A stretch of 12,957 nucleotides of DNA from Lachnospiraceae bacterium. Its GTDB lineage: Bacteria; Bacillota; Clostridia; Lachnospirales; Lachnospiraceae. Each line of letters opens with the position of its first letter. The stretch's first letter is position 1. Under the pieces are notes generated by a model. It was not told where the DNA came from. It did not search any database and saw only the letters and a list, made by a program, of their open reading frames with translations. Below are positions 1 to 6,748 of the stretch, piece by piece. Position numbers and translations under genes: made by a program. Location of the stretch: assembly GCA_900769175.1 (NCBI GenBank), contig CAAGFP010000248.1:1-12957 (forward strand), written 5' to 3'.

Positions 1-13
1 AATCTTCGTACAC

Positions 14-42
14 TTGCACAAGATTGCGGAATGTTGTAAAAT
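14..42 (+). promoter_or_regulatory. Candidate sigma-A promoter for the NfeD-like gene
   Basis: TTGCAC (14-19) and TAAAAT (37-42) are separated by 17 bp, which fits a vegetative promoter. The -10 element is overlapped by a perfect 6-bp inverted repeat, GTTGTA-AAA-TACAAC (33-47), that could be an operator or simply a chance hairpin. The first gene begins at 84. Moderate-to-low confidence because the -35 is imperfect. Confidence 0.4.
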
Positions 43-83
43 ACAACTATCTATTCTCTTTTTTAGGGGGAGCCGGTTAATTA

Positions 84-437
84 ATGAATTCAGTGATGAT
101 TTATGTCTGGGTAGGAATGATGGTGGCAAGCGCCGTTTTAGAGGTTGTAACCTTCCGGATGTATTTTTTGTTTTTGAGTATCGGAGCACTTCTTTCCTCA
201 GTTGCGGCAGCTTTCGGTCAACCGCTTTGGGTACAGATTGGCATTCTCGTGGCAGTTACGGGGCTCGGGATTCTGATTGTTCGTCCGATTATTAAGAAGA
301 AATTCGAGAGTAAAATAAAGAAAGCGGAAGAAGATATACTAAAAGAAACGGAAGAAGATATACTAAAAGAACCGGAAGAAGGACATAATGAAAATTCGTC
401 AAAGCAAGGAATGCCGGAAGAAACAGAGAAAGAATAA
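84..437 (+). CDS. NfeD-like short membrane protein lacking the OB domain
   Basis: A 117-residue membrane protein. Roughly residues 4-22, 25-44 and 49-67 are hydrophobic, and the section with PLWVQIGILV followed by a conserved RP resembles the membrane part of NfeD-family proteins, which work with SPFH/flotillin or stomatin-like partners in membrane quality control. NfeD proteins of this kind usually continue with a soluble OB-fold domain after the RP motif, about 140-150 residues in total. Here the tail is instead a highly charged Glu/Lys low-complexity segment (residues 72-117), partly built from an 8-residue repeat of the KAEEDILKE type encoded by a 24-bp tandem DNA repeat. The start ATG has AGGGGGAG at 65-72, 11 bases upstream. 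The family assignment rests on the membrane half only, so the protein may be a degenerate or specialised NfeD remnant. It precedes the argF operon by 93 bases. Confidence 0.6.
   Translation: MNSVMIYVWVGMMVASAVLEVVTFRMYFLFLSIGALLSSVAAAFGQPLWVQIGILVAVTGLGILIVRPIIKKKFESKIKKAEEDILKETEEDILKEPEEGHNENSSKQGMPEETEKE
325..382 (+). repeat. 24-bp tandem repeat inside the NfeD-like gene tail
   Basis: Two copies, 325-348 and 349-372, differ only at the last base, and a third partial copy (373-382) follows. The unit is 8 codons, so it extends the acidic tail in frame. It looks like replication-slippage expansion. Confidence 0.85.
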
Positions 438-500
438 ACAACATAGAAAAACAACATAGAAAAACAACATAGAATAAACAACACAGAAAAACAACATAAA
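437..500 (+). repeat. 13-bp A-rich tandem repeat before argF
   Basis: Five imperfect copies of AACAACATAGAAA lie at 437-449, 450-462, 463-475, 476-489 (one extra base) and 490-500 (shortened). They fill nearly the whole intergenic region between the NfeD-like stop and the argF ribosome binding site. No function is visible. Being nearly free of G and T, the region should be unstructured as RNA. Confidence 0.85.
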
Positions 501-530
501 AAACCATGAATAAATCTGGGAGGATAAAAT

Positions 531-1538
531 ATGAGTATCAGTTTAAAAAACAGAGATTTCCTTACATTGAAGGATTTTTCTTCGGAAGAGATTGACTATC
601 TTTTAAATCTTGCAGCAAAGTTAAAGGCAATGAAGAAAAACGGGGAGCCCATGGATGTTTTAAAGGGGAAAAACATCGTATTGATTTTTGAAAAGACCAG
701 TACACGTACCCGATGCTCCTTTGAAGTTGCAGCCTTTGATCTGGGGATGCATGCTACCTATCTTGACCCTGCTGTTTCGCAGATTGGAAAGAAAGAAAGT
801 ATTGCAGATACAGCAAGAGTGCTTTCGCGTATGTATGACGGAATTGAATACAGAGGATATGGTCAGGAAATTGTAAACGAACTTGCCAAGTACTCAGATG
901 TTCCGATTTGGAACGGATTAACGAATGAATACCATCCGACCCAGATGCTGGCGGATTTCCTTACGATTCGGGAAGAACTCGGTGAATTAAAAGGAAAGAA
1001 GCTTACCTATCTTGGTGATGCAAGATATAACATGGGCAATTCTTATATGATTGCCTGCGCTAAAATGGGTATGCATTTTACGGCATGTGCTCCCAAGAAG
1101 TATTTCCCGAATGAAGCACTGATTGAAGAATGCATCGAATACGCCAAGGCTTCCGGAGGAAGCATTACTTTCACAGAAAATGTTATGGAAGGAACGAAGG
1201 ATGCCGACATCATCTGCACCGATGTATGGGTTTCCATGGGCGAGCCGGATGAAATCTGGAGAGAACGAATCGAAGACTTAACGCCTTACCGCGTAACCAT
1301 GGACGTGATGAAAAATGCAGGCGAGAACGCTATTTTCCTTCACTGTCTTCCTTCCTATCACGATTTAAAGACGAAAATCGGCAAGGAAATCGGAGAAAAA
1401 TTCGGCTTACAGGAAATGGAAGTCACCGACGAGGTATTCGAATCCGGGTACTCAAGAGTCTTCGAAGAAGCCGAAAACAGAATGCATACAATCAAAGCGG
1501 TAATGGCAGCAACATTGGGAGCGTTTGAGAATGAGTAA
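531..1538 (+). CDS. argF: Ornithine carbamoyltransferase
   Basis: Transfers the carbamoyl group of carbamoyl phosphate to ornithine, giving citrulline in arginine biosynthesis; it is cytoplasmic and normally trimeric. The carbamoyl-phosphate loop STRTR is at residues 57-61, HPTQ at 135-138, the ornithine-binding SMG motif at 235-237 and the catalytic HCLP motif at 271-274, so all key residues are present. At 335 residues it is full length. The start is set by GGGAGGA (518-524) ahead of the ATG. Biosynthetic ArgF and catabolic ArcB are close relatives. No arginine deiminase or carbamate kinase gene lies nearby, so the biosynthetic symbol is preferred, but this is inference. No other arginine gene is in the window, and I saw no clear ArgR box upstream. 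The stop codon overlaps the start of the next gene by 8 bases, suggesting translational coupling. Confidence 0.95.
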   Translation: MSISLKNRDFLTLKDFSSEEIDYLLNLAAKLKAMKKNGEPMDVLKGKNIVLIFEKTSTRTRCSFEVAAFDLGMHATYLDPAVSQIGKKESIADTARVLSRMYDGIEYRGYGQEIVNELAKYSDVPIWNGLTNEYHPTQMLADFLTIREELGELKGKKLTYLGDARYNMGNSYMIACAKMGMHFTACAPKKYFPNEALIEECIEYAKASGGSITFTENVMEGTKDADIICTDVWVSMGEPDEIWRERIEDLTPYRVTMDVMKNAGENAIFLHCLPSYHDLKTKIGKEIGEKFGLQEMEVTDEVFESGYSRVFEEAENRMHTIKAVMAATLGAFENE

Positions 1539-1905
1539 AAAGGATAAAATAAATAACGGGCGAATCGTCCTTTGCGGAGCGAATGCATACGAGCAGAAAT
1601 ACTATCTCAATGAAGCGTTTCATAAACTCCCACAGTCGATTCAGGATGAACTTCATATCATCTGTGTGCTGTTCACGGAAGAAGTGGGAGGCGTTTTCAC
1701 CATCGTTTTTGAAGAGGATGGAAGCATTTCCTTAGAAACCAATGCAGCAAGCGATGATTACTATTATGATGAGATTTCAAGTGGACTTTTGGTGCGTGAA
1801 ATCAGAAGAAAACGTCAGGAATTATTCGATTCGCTACAACTTTATTACAGAGTATTTGTTTTACATGAATCTGTCGAAGACCTGATTGCCGAGGAGGAAG
1901 AATAA
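1531..1905 (+). CDS. DUF6145 family protein
   Basis: A 124-residue soluble acidic protein of unknown function. The N-terminal stretch with VLCGANAYEQKYYLNEAF, the following LPQSIQDEL and the VLFTEEVGG segment match what I recall of DUF6145, a family largely confined to Lachnospiraceae and found between housekeeping genes. The end is rich in Glu (AEEEE). I place the start at ATG 1531 because GGGAG at 1517-1521 sits 9 bases upstream; a TTG two codons earlier is less well placed. It overlaps argF by 8 bases and ends 1 base before coaX, so it is almost certainly co-transcribed with both. It has no signal peptide or membrane segment. Confidence 0.8.
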   Translation: MSKKDKINNGRIVLCGANAYEQKYYLNEAFHKLPQSIQDELHIICVLFTEEVGGVFTIVFEEDGSISLETNAASDDYYYDEISSGLLVREIRRKRQELFDSLQLYYRVFVLHESVEDLIAEEEE

Positions 1906-1906
1906 A

Positions 1907-2713
1907 ATGATTCTCGTGGTAGATGTCGGAAATACGAATATCAATTTCGGGGTTTATGACAAGGAAACGCCGGTTGTACGTTTTAAAGTAATGTCAAAAC
2001 TTTCAAGAACCTCTGATGAGTTCGGAATTCTGATTTGTGACTTGCTGAAATTAAATAATGTTGACAGAAATGATATAACGGGAGCCATAGTTGCATCGGT
2101 TGTGCCCAATGTCATGCATGCATTGACCAATGCGTTGGAACGGTATCTGAAAACCAAACCTTTAATCGTGGGTCCCGGGGTGAAAACAGGGATTAAAATC
2201 ATTACCGAGAACCCGCGTGAAATCGGCGCAGACCGAATTGTAGACGCTGTGGCTGCCTATGAGCTATATGGCGGACCGGTTCTGGTACTTGATTTCGGAA
2301 CCGCAACTACCTATGACCTTGTAACAAAGGATGGTTGTTTCGCAGCCGGAATTACCGCGCCCGGCATAAGAATTTCAGCCAAAGCATTATGGGAAGATAC
2401 CGCAAAGCTTCCTGAAATAGAAATTAAAAAGCCGGCGTCCATTTTAGCCCAGGAAACGGTATCAAGTATGCAGGCAGGACTGGTATACGGACAGATTGGA
2501 CAGGCGGAATATATTATTAAAAAAGTGAAAGAAGAAACCGGATATAAAGATTTAAAGGTAATTGCAACCGGCGGACTCGGAAGTATTGTAAGCGATGAAA
2601 CGGACGCAATTGATGTTTATGACAGAAACCTGACAATGGAAGGCTTGCGTTTGATTTATGAAAAGAACCGAAATGCAACAGAAAAACGAAATGGAACAGA
2701 AAAACCGGAATGA
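1907..2713 (+). CDS. coaX: Type III pantothenate kinase
   Basis: Phosphorylates pantothenate to 4'-phosphopantothenate, the first step of coenzyme A synthesis. Type III enzymes belong to the ASKHA fold, need a monovalent cation and are not feedback-inhibited by CoA. The N-terminal phosphate loop DVGNTN starts at D6, GADR is at residues 107-110 and the LDFGTATT loop has its Asp at 129, so the active site looks intact. The start is ATG 1907, preceded by GAGGAGGAAG (1891-1900) inside the end of the upstream gene. The 268-residue length is normal. The last 15 or so residues, ending RNATEKRNGTEKPE, lie outside the conserved fold and are encoded by an 18-bp tandem repeat that also encodes the start of DusB in another frame. 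Confidence 0.93.
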   Translation: MILVVDVGNTNINFGVYDKETPVVRFKVMSKLSRTSDEFGILICDLLKLNNVDRNDITGAIVASVVPNVMHALTNALERYLKTKPLIVGPGVKTGIKIITENPREIGADRIVDAVAAYELYGGPVLVLDFGTATTYDLVTKDGCFAAGITAPGIRISAKALWEDTAKLPEIEIKKPASILAQETVSSMQAGLVYGQIGQAEYIIKKVKEETGYKDLKVIATGGLGSIVSDETDAIDVYDRNLTMEGLRLIYEKNRNATEKRNGTEKPE

Positions 2714-3701
2714 AACAGAGAATAAAATCGAGAAGATACAAATCGGAGATGTTTCTCTTTCTTCGCCCCTGATTCTTGCTCCAATGGCGGGTGTGACCGA
2801 TTTACCGTTTCGTGTCCTATGCGCAGAATTCGGCGCTGGGATGGTATGCATGGAAATGATTAGTGCCAAGGCGCTGACTTATCATAATAAGAACACATTC
2901 GAAATGCTTCGTATTGATAACAGGGAGCGCTGCGTTTCCCTTCAGCTTTTCGGACGCGAACCCGAGGTGATGGCAGAGGCGGCCAAAATGATAGAAGAAG
3001 AGCCTTTCGATGTTCTTGATATTAATATGGGATGTCCGGTTCCGAAGGTGGTAAACAATGGCGAGGGCAGCGCGTTAATGAAAGAGCCGCTTTTAGCCGG
3101 AAGAATTATTGAGGCAGTCTCCAAGGCAGTCCGAAAACCGGTTACGGTGAAAATCCGATCCGGGTTTGATGAAGAACATATCAACGCAGTCGAAATTGCC
3201 CATATCGCACAGGAATCCGGCGCGAAAGCGGTGGCGGTGCATGGAAGGACGCGGAAGCAATTTTATTCAGGGCAGGCGGACTGGGAAATTATCCGCAAGG
3301 TGAAAGAGAAGCTGTCTATTCCTGTGTTTGGAAACGGCGATGTGACAGGCTATGAGAGCTTTATGGAAATTCGCAGACAGACCGGTTGTGATGCTGTTTT
3401 GATTGGTCGTGCGGCAAGAGGAAATCCGTGGATTTTTGCCGATATTTTATCCGGAATAAAATATGGTGATGAGCCAAAGAAGCCGGATTCAAAGGAAGTT
3501 GCGCGGATGATTCTAAGGCACGGAAGAATGCTTTGTGAATGCAAGGGCGAATATGTCGCGGTCCGCGAAATGCGTCAGCATGCGTCCTGGTACACGGCGG
3601 GATATCCGAATTCGGCGGCTTTTCGAAGACATATCAATGAAGCAAATACGATGGAAGAACTTGAAAGAATGATTGCAGGAATGATTTCAGAAAAAGGATA
3701 A
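2658..3701 (+). CDS. dusB: tRNA-dihydrouridine synthase (DusB type)
   Basis: A flavoprotein that reduces specific uridines of tRNA to dihydrouridine with NADPH. Visible family marks are LAPMAGVTDLPFR for FMN binding, MGCPVPKV with the catalytic Cys at residue 126, VKIRSGFD, VHGRTRKQFYSG, GNGDV and GRAARGNPW. The conserved barrel starts near residue 27. The preceding polar residues (MKRTEMQQKNEMEQKN...) are low complexity and come from the tandem repeat shared with coaX. The start is uncertain: ATGs at 2658, 2673 and 2691 are all in frame, and none has a good Shine-Dalgarno (a weak AAGG lies 14 bases before 2658). Translation may therefore be coupled to coaX, whose stop lies 56 bases inside this gene. 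The gene sits 3 bases before the next one. Confidence 0.92.
   Translation: MKRTEMQQKNEMEQKNRNETENKIEKIQIGDVSLSSPLILAPMAGVTDLPFRVLCAEFGAGMVCMEMISAKALTYHNKNTFEMLRIDNRERCVSLQLFGREPEVMAEAAKMIEEEPFDVLDINMGCPVPKVVNNGEGSALMKEPLLAGRIIEAVSKAVRKPVTVKIRSGFDEEHINAVEIAHIAQESGAKAVAVHGRTRKQFYSGQADWEIIRKVKEKLSIPVFGNGDVTGYESFMEIRRQTGCDAVLIGRAARGNPWIFADILSGIKYGDEPKKPDSKEVARMILRHGRMLCECKGEYVAVREMRQHASWYTAGYPNSAAFRRHINEANTMEELERMIAGMISEKG
2669..2722 (+). repeat. 18-bp tandem repeat in the coaX/dusB overlap
   Basis: Copies at 2669-2686 and 2687-2704 differ by one base. A third, diverged copy at 2706-2722 follows one inserted base, and the coaX stop codon falls within it. Each unit is 6 codons. It reads RN(A/G)TEK in the coaX frame and EM(Q/E)QKN in the dusB frame, and each full copy supplies an ATG to the dusB frame. 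Confidence 0.85.
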
Positions 3702-3704
3702 AAT

Positions 3705-4247
3705 ATGGAGAAGAAAAAGTTGAATACGATTTTAATTATTGTTGGCAGTGTATTATTAGTTGTCGGAGTTGTTTGTTTAACGCTTGGTATTATCCGGACA
3801 TCGAAACCTGTAAAAATTGCGGAATTCGAAGTTTCGGGCAGCACAGAGAATCCTTCCTATTTCGATGTTCCGCCGGTACAGGGTGGAGAAGAAATTGTGG
3901 GAGAAAAGGAAAAGAAAAGCGAAGCGACAGCGGAGCCGGGGGTTTCCGTAAATGACGGAGATGTTGAAACCGGCGTACAGGATAATAATGACGGAAAGGC
4001 GATTGAGATGAACAATCAGGACGGAAATCTTCCTTATGTGGAACACCAGCTGATTTGCCTTGCGGATTCTAAGGAACAGGCAGAAGAGGTTGCAGCGGCC
4101 TGCAATGGCCGGCTGGTTGAATATGGCTATGGGGTTGCAACCATTGAAATCGATATTACAGTGAAGGAATTCTTTGACAACGGTGTTTATGTACCGAAAA
4201 AGGGACAGCCAGAGGTAACCCCGAATTATATTCAGCAACTGGATTAA
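3705..4247 (+). CDS. Single-pass membrane protein with protease-propeptide-like C-terminal domain
   Basis: A 180-residue protein. Residues 1-6 are basic and 9-30 form one hydrophobic helix without an obvious cleavage site, so it is probably an N-terminally anchored protein with the rest outside. Residues 40-105 are a Glu/Gly/Asn-rich linker. Residues from about 108 to the end include YVEHQLICLADSKEQAEEV, then GRLVEYGYGVATIEI. That pattern resembles the propeptide (inhibitor I9-like) domains in front of subtilisin-type S8 proteases, down to the PNYIQQL stretch that usually leads into the mature enzyme. No protease domain follows here, because a stop comes next. The resemblance is from memory of such sequences and is weak. 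The start has AAAGGA 7 bases upstream and lies 3 bases after dusB, so the gene ends that operon. Confidence 0.6.
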   Translation: MEKKKLNTILIIVGSVLLVVGVVCLTLGIIRTSKPVKIAEFEVSGSTENPSYFDVPPVQGGEEIVGEKEKKSEATAEPGVSVNDGDVETGVQDNNDGKAIEMNNQDGNLPYVEHQLICLADSKEQAEEVAAACNGRLVEYGYGVATIEIDITVKEFFDNGVYVPKKGQPEVTPNYIQQLD

Positions 4248-4249
4248 CC

Positions 4250-4279
4250 TTGACACTTAAGTGAATGGTAGGGTATAAT
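4250..4279 (+). promoter_or_regulatory. Sigma-A promoter for greA
   Basis: A perfect TTGACA (4250-4255) and a perfect TATAAT (4274-4279) are 18 bp apart. The -35 box begins 2 bases after the stop of the upstream gene. Transcription should start near 4286, giving a leader of about 63 bases before greA. This is the best promoter in the window. Confidence 0.85.
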
Positions 4280-4348
4280 ATTAAATTGCGATAGAAAGCG
4301 CAAATGGAGGAGTTCCCTCGCGCATTGACAGAAAAGGAGTTCAATTTT

Positions 4349-4834
4349 ATGGAAGAAATGAAGAAAAATCTGTTGACCCGAGAAGGTCTTGCACAGTATG
4401 AAGCAGAGTTAAATGAATTAAAGGTTAACAAACGTAAAGAAGTTGCCCAGAAATTGAAAGAAGCAAGAGCGCAGGGCGACTTATCGGAAAACGCTGAATA
4501 CGATGCAGCCAGAGATGAGCAGCGTGATATTGAAGCTCGTATTTTTGAATTGGAGCAGATGCTCAAAAATGCGGAAGTATATGACGAGCAGGAAGATGTA
4601 GCAAACGGAAAGAAAGTTGCTTTCGGTTCGACTGTTCGTGTTCTTGATAAGGAAACAAAAGAAGAATTTACTTATAAAATTAAAGGTGTTAAGGAAGCAG
4701 ATTCACTTTCCGGAAGTATTTCCAATGAATCTCCTCTCGGAAAAGCAATTATCGGCGCAAAGAAGGGCGAGACTGTTACGGTTGAGGCACCCTGCGGACC
4801 TTTGAAATATAAAGTTCTTGAAATTGTAAAATAA
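4349..4834 (+). CDS. greA: Transcription elongation factor GreA
   Basis: Rescues backtracked RNA polymerase by reaching through the secondary channel and stimulating cleavage of the RNA 3' end. The N-terminal two-thirds of the first half is an antiparallel coiled coil, with the tip DLSENAEYDAA carrying the acidic residues D44 and E47 that help hold the catalytic metal. The C-terminal FKBP-like domain has the typical SPLGKAIIGAKKGE run. The length is 161 residues, as expected. I chose ATG 4349 because AAGGAG (4334-4339) is 9 bases upstream. An in-frame ATG at 4304 would add 15 residues that do not resemble the family and would sit only about 18 bases from the predicted transcript start. The gene has its own strong promoter and is followed by a 125-base gap before lysS. 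Confidence 0.94.
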   Translation: MEEMKKNLLTREGLAQYEAELNELKVNKRKEVAQKLKEARAQGDLSENAEYDAARDEQRDIEARIFELEQMLKNAEVYDEQEDVANGKKVAFGSTVRVLDKETKEEFTYKIKGVKEADSLSGSISNESPLGKAIIGAKKGETVTVEAPCGPLKYKVLEIVK

Positions 4835-4864
4835 TCCATTCCGGTATTATTGTACTGAATCAGT

Positions 4865-4909
4865 CGGAAAGATTTTATTTTGGGAGCCCCGGAAAGATTT
4901 TATTCGGGG
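4865..4909 (+). repeat. 15-bp direct repeat with small hairpin between greA and lysS
   Basis: CGGAAAGATTTTATT occurs exactly at 4865-4879 and 4890-4904. The second copy lies in a hairpin with arms CCCCG (4887-4891) and CGGGG (4905-4909). No T-run follows, so it is a poor intrinsic terminator on the + strand. It may be a weak attenuator or just a local duplication. Confidence 0.5.
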
Positions 4910-4959
4910 GAATTTGATATTTCAAAAGAAAATAAAAGCGTAACAGAGGAGTAATGAAA

Positions 4960-6573
4960 GTGGCAGAACAGAATCAGAATAAGCAGCAGCCGGAACAGGA
5001 TTTAAATCAGCTTAGAAAGGTTCGCAGAGAGAAGCTTGCAAACCTTCAGGAAGCAGGAAGAGATCCTTTCGTAATTACCAAGTACGATCAGACTCATCAT
5101 ACCGATGATGCAAAGAATCTTTATAATACATTAGAAGAGAAACTTTTGGCAGGAAGAGTTGCACCGGATACAAACGGGCTTGACGAAGCTGCAGCAAGGG
5201 AAGTAATCAATCAGGATTACAATGAAAGAAGAGCAATTATGGATGCAAACCCCATCCATGTGTCAATTGCAGGAAGAATGATGTTTAAGCGCGTGATGGG
5301 CAAGGCATCCTTCTGTAATATTCAGGACTTAAAGGGCACTATTCAGGTTTACGTTGCAAGGGATTCCATTGGAGAAGAACCTTATGCGGACTTTAAGAAA
5401 TCCGATATTGGTGATATTTACGGAATTAAGGGATATGTGTTCCGTACAAAGACCGGAGAAATTTCCATTCATGCTGAGACTCTTACAATGCTCTCTAAGA
5501 GCTTGCAGATTCTTCCGGAGAAATTCCATGGTCTTACCGACACGGATACCCGTTATCGTCAAAGATATGTCGATTTAATTATGAATCAGGAATCAAAGGA
5601 GACTTTTATCAAGAGATCCATGATTTTAAAAGAAATCAGAAGTTTCCTTGCAGAACGTGATTTCATGGAAGTGGAGACTCCTACACTGGTTGCAAATGCA
5701 GGCGGTGCGGCAGCAAGACCTTTCGAGACTCACTATAATGCATTGGATGAGGATGTTAAGCTTCGTATTTCTTTGGAACTTTACTTAAAGAGATTAATCG
5801 TTGGCGGCCTGGAAAGAGTATATGAAATTGGCCGTGTATACAGAAATGAAGGTGTAGATACCCGGCATAATCCGGAATTTACACTTATGGAATTGTATCA
5901 GGCCTATACCGATTACGAAGGCATGATGGAATTGACAGAATCCATGTTCCGTCACCTTGCATTGAAGGTTTGCGGTACGACTGAAATTACTTACGGTGGC
6001 ACAGTCATTGACCTTGGTAAGCCTTTCGAACGTCTTACCATGAATGATGCAATTAAGAAATATGCCGGAATTGATTTCGATGCGGTTGAAACGGACGAAG
6101 AAGCAAAGGCACTTGCCAAGAAGCATGAAATCGAATATGAAGAAAGACATACCAAGGGTGATATCATCAACCTCTTCTTCGAAGAGTTCTGTGAAAAGAA
6201 CCTGGTACAGCCTACCTTCATCATGGACCATCCTCTTGCAATCAGTCCGCTGACCAAGAAGAAACCGTCAGACCCCACAAAGGTAGAACGATTCGAATTG
6301 TTTATTAATACCTGGGAGATGTGTAATGCATATTCCGAACTTAATGATCCAATTGACCAGAGAGAACGTTTTGCCCAACAGGATGCGAATGCGGCAGCAG
6401 GCGATGATGAAGCAGAACATACCGATGAAGACTTCTTAAACGCACTGGAAATCGGTATGCCTCCTACGGGTGGTATCGGTTACGGCATTGACAGACTTGT
6501 TATGCTGTTGACGGACAGCCCGGCGATTAGGGATGTGTTGTTGTTCCCGACGATGAAGTCGTTGGACAAATAA
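4960..6573 (+). CDS. lysS: Lysyl-tRNA synthetase, class II
   Basis: Charges tRNA-Lys with lysine using ATP. An N-terminal OB-fold anticodon-binding domain (about residues 65-170, including VSIAGRMMFKRVMGKASF) is followed by the class II catalytic domain. Motif 2 (GRVYRNEGVDTRHNPEFTLME, with the Arg of YRNEG at 295) and motif 3 (IGYGIDRLVML, Arg at 512) are intact, as is the MPPTGG loop. I prefer GTG 4960 as the start: AGAGGAG (4945-4951) is 8 bases upstream and the protein then begins MAEQNQNKQQ as in relatives. The ATG at 4954 is only 2 bases from that site. The length is 537 residues, slightly above the usual 490-510 because of a polar N-terminal extension. The gene ends cleanly, and the mobile element begins immediately downstream without breaking it. 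Confidence 0.96.
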   Translation: MAEQNQNKQQPEQDLNQLRKVRREKLANLQEAGRDPFVITKYDQTHHTDDAKNLYNTLEEKLLAGRVAPDTNGLDEAAAREVINQDYNERRAIMDANPIHVSIAGRMMFKRVMGKASFCNIQDLKGTIQVYVARDSIGEEPYADFKKSDIGDIYGIKGYVFRTKTGEISIHAETLTMLSKSLQILPEKFHGLTDTDTRYRQRYVDLIMNQESKETFIKRSMILKEIRSFLAERDFMEVETPTLVANAGGAAARPFETHYNALDEDVKLRISLELYLKRLIVGGLERVYEIGRVYRNEGVDTRHNPEFTLMELYQAYTDYEGMMELTESMFRHLALKVCGTTEITYGGTVIDLGKPFERLTMNDAIKKYAGIDFDAVETDEEAKALAKKHEIEYEERHTKGDIINLFFEEFCEKNLVQPTFIMDHPLAISPLTKKKPSDPTKVERFELFINTWEMCNAYSELNDPIDQRERFAQQDANAAAGDDEAEHTDEDFLNALEIGMPPTGGIGYGIDRLVMLLTDSPAIRDVLLFPTMKSLDK

Positions 6574-6613
6574 AGCCAGTAAAATCAAGGGTTTCAGCGA
6601 TTACAAGTTGTGA

Positions 6614-6672
6614 TTTACTACAAATTTACTACAAATTTGCTACGCATAATACGGAATAATACTTAATAATAC
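6614..6672 (+). repeat. Phased direct repeats, candidate attachment-site arm region
   Basis: TTTACTACAAA occurs at 6614-6624 and 6625-6635 with a partial third copy, TTTGCTAC, at 6636-6643 (11-bp period). Next to it ATAATAC occurs at 6646-6652, 6656-6662 and 6666-6672 (10-bp period). Repeats spaced by one helical turn beside an element boundary are typical of tyrosine-recombinase arm or excisionase sites. A near-palindrome, TTACAA-G-TTGTGA (6601-6613), lies just before. Confidence 0.55.
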
Positions 6673-6708
6673 GTTTTGTGCGACATTCAATTTTATATTT
6701 TGTACTTC

Positions 6709-6748
6709 AAGGACACTTTCCAAGTGAAAATTTGGGAGTGTCCTTTTT
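6709..6748 (+). terminator. Hairpin with T-run at element left end
   Basis: AAGGACACT (6709-6717) pairs with AGTGTCCTT (6737-6745), with an inner CCAA/TTGG pairing (6720-6723 with 6732-6735), and the run continues as T to 6748. It has the form of an intrinsic terminator that could end read-through from lysS. Its 3' arm also covers a GGGAG (6734-6738), the likely ribosome binding site of a small reading frame, so it could instead control that frame's translation. Confidence 0.6.

Noticed and set aside
3777..4256. A 159-codon minus-strand frame opposite the membrane protein gene
   Set aside because: It is a shadow of the + strand gene: no ribosome site, no recognisable residues, and it would cross the strong greA promoter.
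4304..4348. ATG 4304 as the greA start
   Set aside because: The added 15 residues do not resemble GreA, while ATG 4349 has a well-spaced AAGGAG and gives the usual family N-terminus.
4914..4942. TTGATA as a -35 box of a lysS promoter
   Set aside because: No acceptable -10 lies 16-18 bases downstream; the AATAAA present is only 11 bases away.
5794..6231. A 145-codon minus-strand frame inside lysS
   Set aside because: lysS here encodes intact class II catalytic motifs; the antisense frame shows no features of its own.
6574..6613. A tRNA gene as the integration target after lysS
   Set aside because: No cloverleaf, T-loop or acceptor sequence can be traced here. The neighbouring gene is the synthetase, not a tRNA.
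6678..6746. Extension of the small leader frame upstream to 6678
   Set aside because: The extra codons run through the terminator-like hairpin, have no ribosome site and read as arbitrary sequence. Only the part from 6747 is kept, with low confidence.
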